From: Caulobacteraceae bacterium
Lineage (GTDB): Bacteria > Pseudomonadota > Alphaproteobacteria > Caulobacterales > Caulobacteraceae
Assembly: GCA_947452665.1 (NCBI GenBank)
Contig: CANGEH010000113.1
Span: 1 to 6,861, forward strand
Length of the DNA: 6,861 nt
Reading direction: 5' to 3'
Shown: in pieces, positions 5,565 to 6,861 of the stretch
Layout: every line of letters begins with the position of its first letter
Position numbering within the stretch: position 1 is the first letter of the stretch
Position numbers and translations under genes: made by a program
The notes under the pieces: model-generated
What the model was told of the DNA's origin: nothing
What the model saw: only the letters and a program-made list of their open reading frames with translations
The model's database searches: none

Positions 5565-6179
5565 CTATTGGAATTTCTTGGTCGCAAAGCCCCATTGTGC
5601 GGGCTCGTCTTCCAATATCTGGTCGGCCGTAAAATTGTTCTCTTTAGATATCAGGAATTTAAAATATTTCCCGGACTGTGGGCTGGGGTCTGCCATGAAT
5701 CGAAATCTCCACTTTATTATTCGCCCCTTATCGCGGTTTGGGTGATTTTCGGTAGAGGGGGAATCTCGAAGGACTTCCCAATCGCGAATTCTTCGCGCAA
5801 CCCAAATCGCGGCGGCGTCCAATGCTTTAGGCACTCCCTGCCTTTTGAGTTGGAGATATTTTAAGTGAAGGGCTGCTGCAGCCGCCGCTTTTGGAATGAG
5901 GTCACCCTCAGTGGTTGGGCGGTTGCCTTTAACAATAACTGGGGAGACAAGCGGCAGAACTTTTCCCGCATCCAACGAAAGTAGCGCATTTACGATTTGG
6001 TAAATTTGCGCTTCAGCGTTAACTGAAAACCCAGTCTTGCGCAAAAACTTGTAGATCGAACTGAGTGTATGGCTTGCAGCATCTCGCGCTGGAATACCTT
6101 TTAACTTGTTTTCTTCATCCGAGATTAAATCGGCTTTTAGGGCAGCCAATGCCTCTTGGATATTTGTTGTCTCATTCAT
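5565..6179 (-). CDS. Unknown protein encoded between integrase and excisionase-like gene
   Basis: This gene encodes 204 residues from the ATG at 6179, one base after the integrase TAG (6183-6181); GGGTTAG upstream is a weak ribosome binding site. A GTG at 6191 would add four residues and overlap the integrase. The protein is soluble and largely helical, with no signal peptide or membrane segment. Notable parts are LSSIYKFLRKTGFSVNAEAQ (39-58), NRPTTEGDLIPK (86-97), an Ala-rich helix leading to LKYLQLKRQGVPKALDAAA (109-124) and WVARRI (126-131), then a basic segment GRIIKWRFRF (152-161). I do not recognise a named family. The position inside the integrase-Xis-helicase operon suggests a role in recombination, control or replication, but nothing in the sequence proves it. 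No zinc-binding or catalytic motif is evident. Confidence 0.75.
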   Translation of the reverse strand: MNETTNIQEALAALKADLISDEENKLKGIPARDAASHTLSSIYKFLRKTGFSVNAEAQIYQIVNALLSLDAGKVLPLVSPVIVKGNRPTTEGDLIPKAAAAAALHLKYLQLKRQGVPKALDAAAIWVARRIRDWEVLRDSPSTENHPNRDKGRIIKWRFRFMADPSPQSGKYFKFLISKENNFTADQILEDEPAQWGFATKKFQ

Positions 6180-6180
6180 A

Positions 6181-6861
6181 CTAACCCGCACGACCTAATG
6201 GGATGACCTTGCCGCCCGACTCTGGCGTTGTGCAATACATAGCCCAAGACTGCATCAAGCCCTGCCGCTTATCGAATAGTTCGCCGCGCCTATAGGCGGC
6301 CTCCACCTTGTTGGCGATGGTATGGGCAAGGGCCATTTCGATGACCTCGTTGGATTGGTTGGTGCGTTCTGAGGCCCAGTCCCTAAACGAACTGCGAAAG
6401 CCATGGACGGTTATGTTGCCGTGGCCAATGCGGCGTAAAACCATGGTCATGGCCATAATGCTCAGGGGTCGCCCTAGGGCCGTTCCCGGGAAAATGTATT
6501 CATCACCTGCGGACTTCGAGCGGGAGGCCTGGGCGGCCTCCAGGACGCGTAGGGCGGCATCGGATAGCGGCACCCTATGCTCCTTGCCCGCCTTCATGCG
6601 TGAAGCAGGAACCGTCCAGACCCTTGCGACCAGATCAACCTCGGACCACCGTGCGCCCAAGGCCTCGCCTGACCTTGCTGCGGTCAGAATCGTGAATTGC
6701 AGGGCCATGGCCGCCAAGCCCGCTTGCGCCTTCAAGTCGGCCATAAAGCCGCCCATAGCGGTCCATGGCAGGGCCGCATGATGTTTGACGGGGGCGACCT
6801 TGGAGCGCTTGGGCAGGGCATTGGATAAATGGCCGCGCCAACGGGCAGGGTTGTCTGCAGA
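6181..6861 (-). CDS. P4-type tyrosine integrase, C-terminal 226 residues (start outside window)
   Basis: The minus frame is open from the right edge (6861) to TAG at 6183-6181. The fragment begins SADNPARWRGHL, has LPKRSKV and VKHHAALPW, and then the full catalytic domain. This is the signature of P4-like integrases that insert elements, usually at tRNA genes. Fragment residues: Arg63 (TAARSGE), Lys90 or Lys93 (MKAGKEHRVPLS), His153 and Arg156 (VHGFRSSFRDW), His180 (ALAHTIANKVEAAY) and the nucleophile Tyr190 (AYRRGELFDKR). All catalytic positions are present, so the enzyme looks active. The N-terminal DUF4102-like arm-binding domain and the start must lie right of the window, where the attachment site is also expected. 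The internal Met at 6756 is not the start, since conserved family sequence precedes it. It is the first visible gene of the operon continuing into the 204-residue gene. Confidence 0.95.
   Translation of the reverse strand, partial: SADNPARWRGHLSNALPKRSKVAPVKHHAALPWTAMGGFMADLKAQAGLAAMALQFTILTAARSGEALGARWSEVDLVARVWTVPASRMKAGKEHRVPLSDAALRVLEAAQASRSKSAGDEYIFPGTALGRPLSIMAMTMVLRRIGHGNITVHGFRSSFRDWASERTNQSNEVIEMALAHTIANKVEAAYRRGELFDKRQGLMQSWAMYCTTPESGGKVIPLGRAG

Noticed and set aside
5472..5864. Plus-strand open frame of 130 codons, and others within 3585-5541
   Set aside because: They are antisense to the 204-residue gene, the Xis-like gene and the helicase, all of which have stronger coding evidence.
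6181..6756. Integrase starting at the internal ATG 6756
   Set aside because: Conserved integrase sequence (NPARWRGHL, LPKRSKV, VKHHAALPW) continues upstream in frame to the window edge.
6308..6781. Plus-strand open frame of 157 codons
   Set aside because: It lies antisense to the conserved integrase catalytic domain and has no protein-like features of its own.

Overview
The window looks like one flank of an integrated genetic element in an alphaproteobacterium. The lineage is inferred from protein style only: a P4-type tyrosine integrase with the 'NPARWRGHL...LPKRSKV...VKHHAALPW' signature, a RepB-primase/RecA-like helicase fusion, and small secreted proteins of kinds common in that class. 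There is no rRNA, tRNA or housekeeping gene with which to place it further.

Right half (3245-6861, minus strand): a compact operon reading right to left. It holds the C-terminal two thirds of a tyrosine recombinase (start lies beyond the right edge), a 204-residue protein of unknown function starting 1 nt after the integrase stop, a 74-residue AlpA/excisionase-like helix-turn-helix protein, and a 676-residue primase/helicase whose GTG start overlaps the preceding stop codon. Together these are the recombination, control and replication core of a small integrative element (satellite, genomic island or integrative plasmid). No capsid, portal, terminase or conjugation gene is visible. A long C-rich/G-rich stem-loop sits just downstream of the helicase gene.

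Middle (1618-3244): mostly non-coding, with unusual DNA. It contains a frameshifted remnant of what looks like the C-terminus of a second helicase/primase on the minus strand (1997-2387), followed by 'TGTCCTGTC' repeats, a CACCCC-TATA-GGGG(G)TG palindrome and other inverted repeats. One intact AT-rich plus-strand gene for a secreted protein (2496-3008) lies between the remnant and the live helicase. The remnant and the intact helicase share an arrangement: gene end, then a CCCCTAT/ATAGGGG inverted repeat, then the word CTGCCAATA. This suggests two related replication modules side by side, one dead.

Left part (1-1617, plus strand): three unrelated small genes separated by 196-273 bp gaps: the 3' end of a small, probably envelope, protein; a Sec-secreted two-cysteine helical protein; and a GTG-started lipoprotein. 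With the gene at 2496, all plus-strand genes with visible N-termini encode exported proteins. None can be given a biochemical function from sequence. They are cargo or host-flank genes, and the element's left border is not visible.
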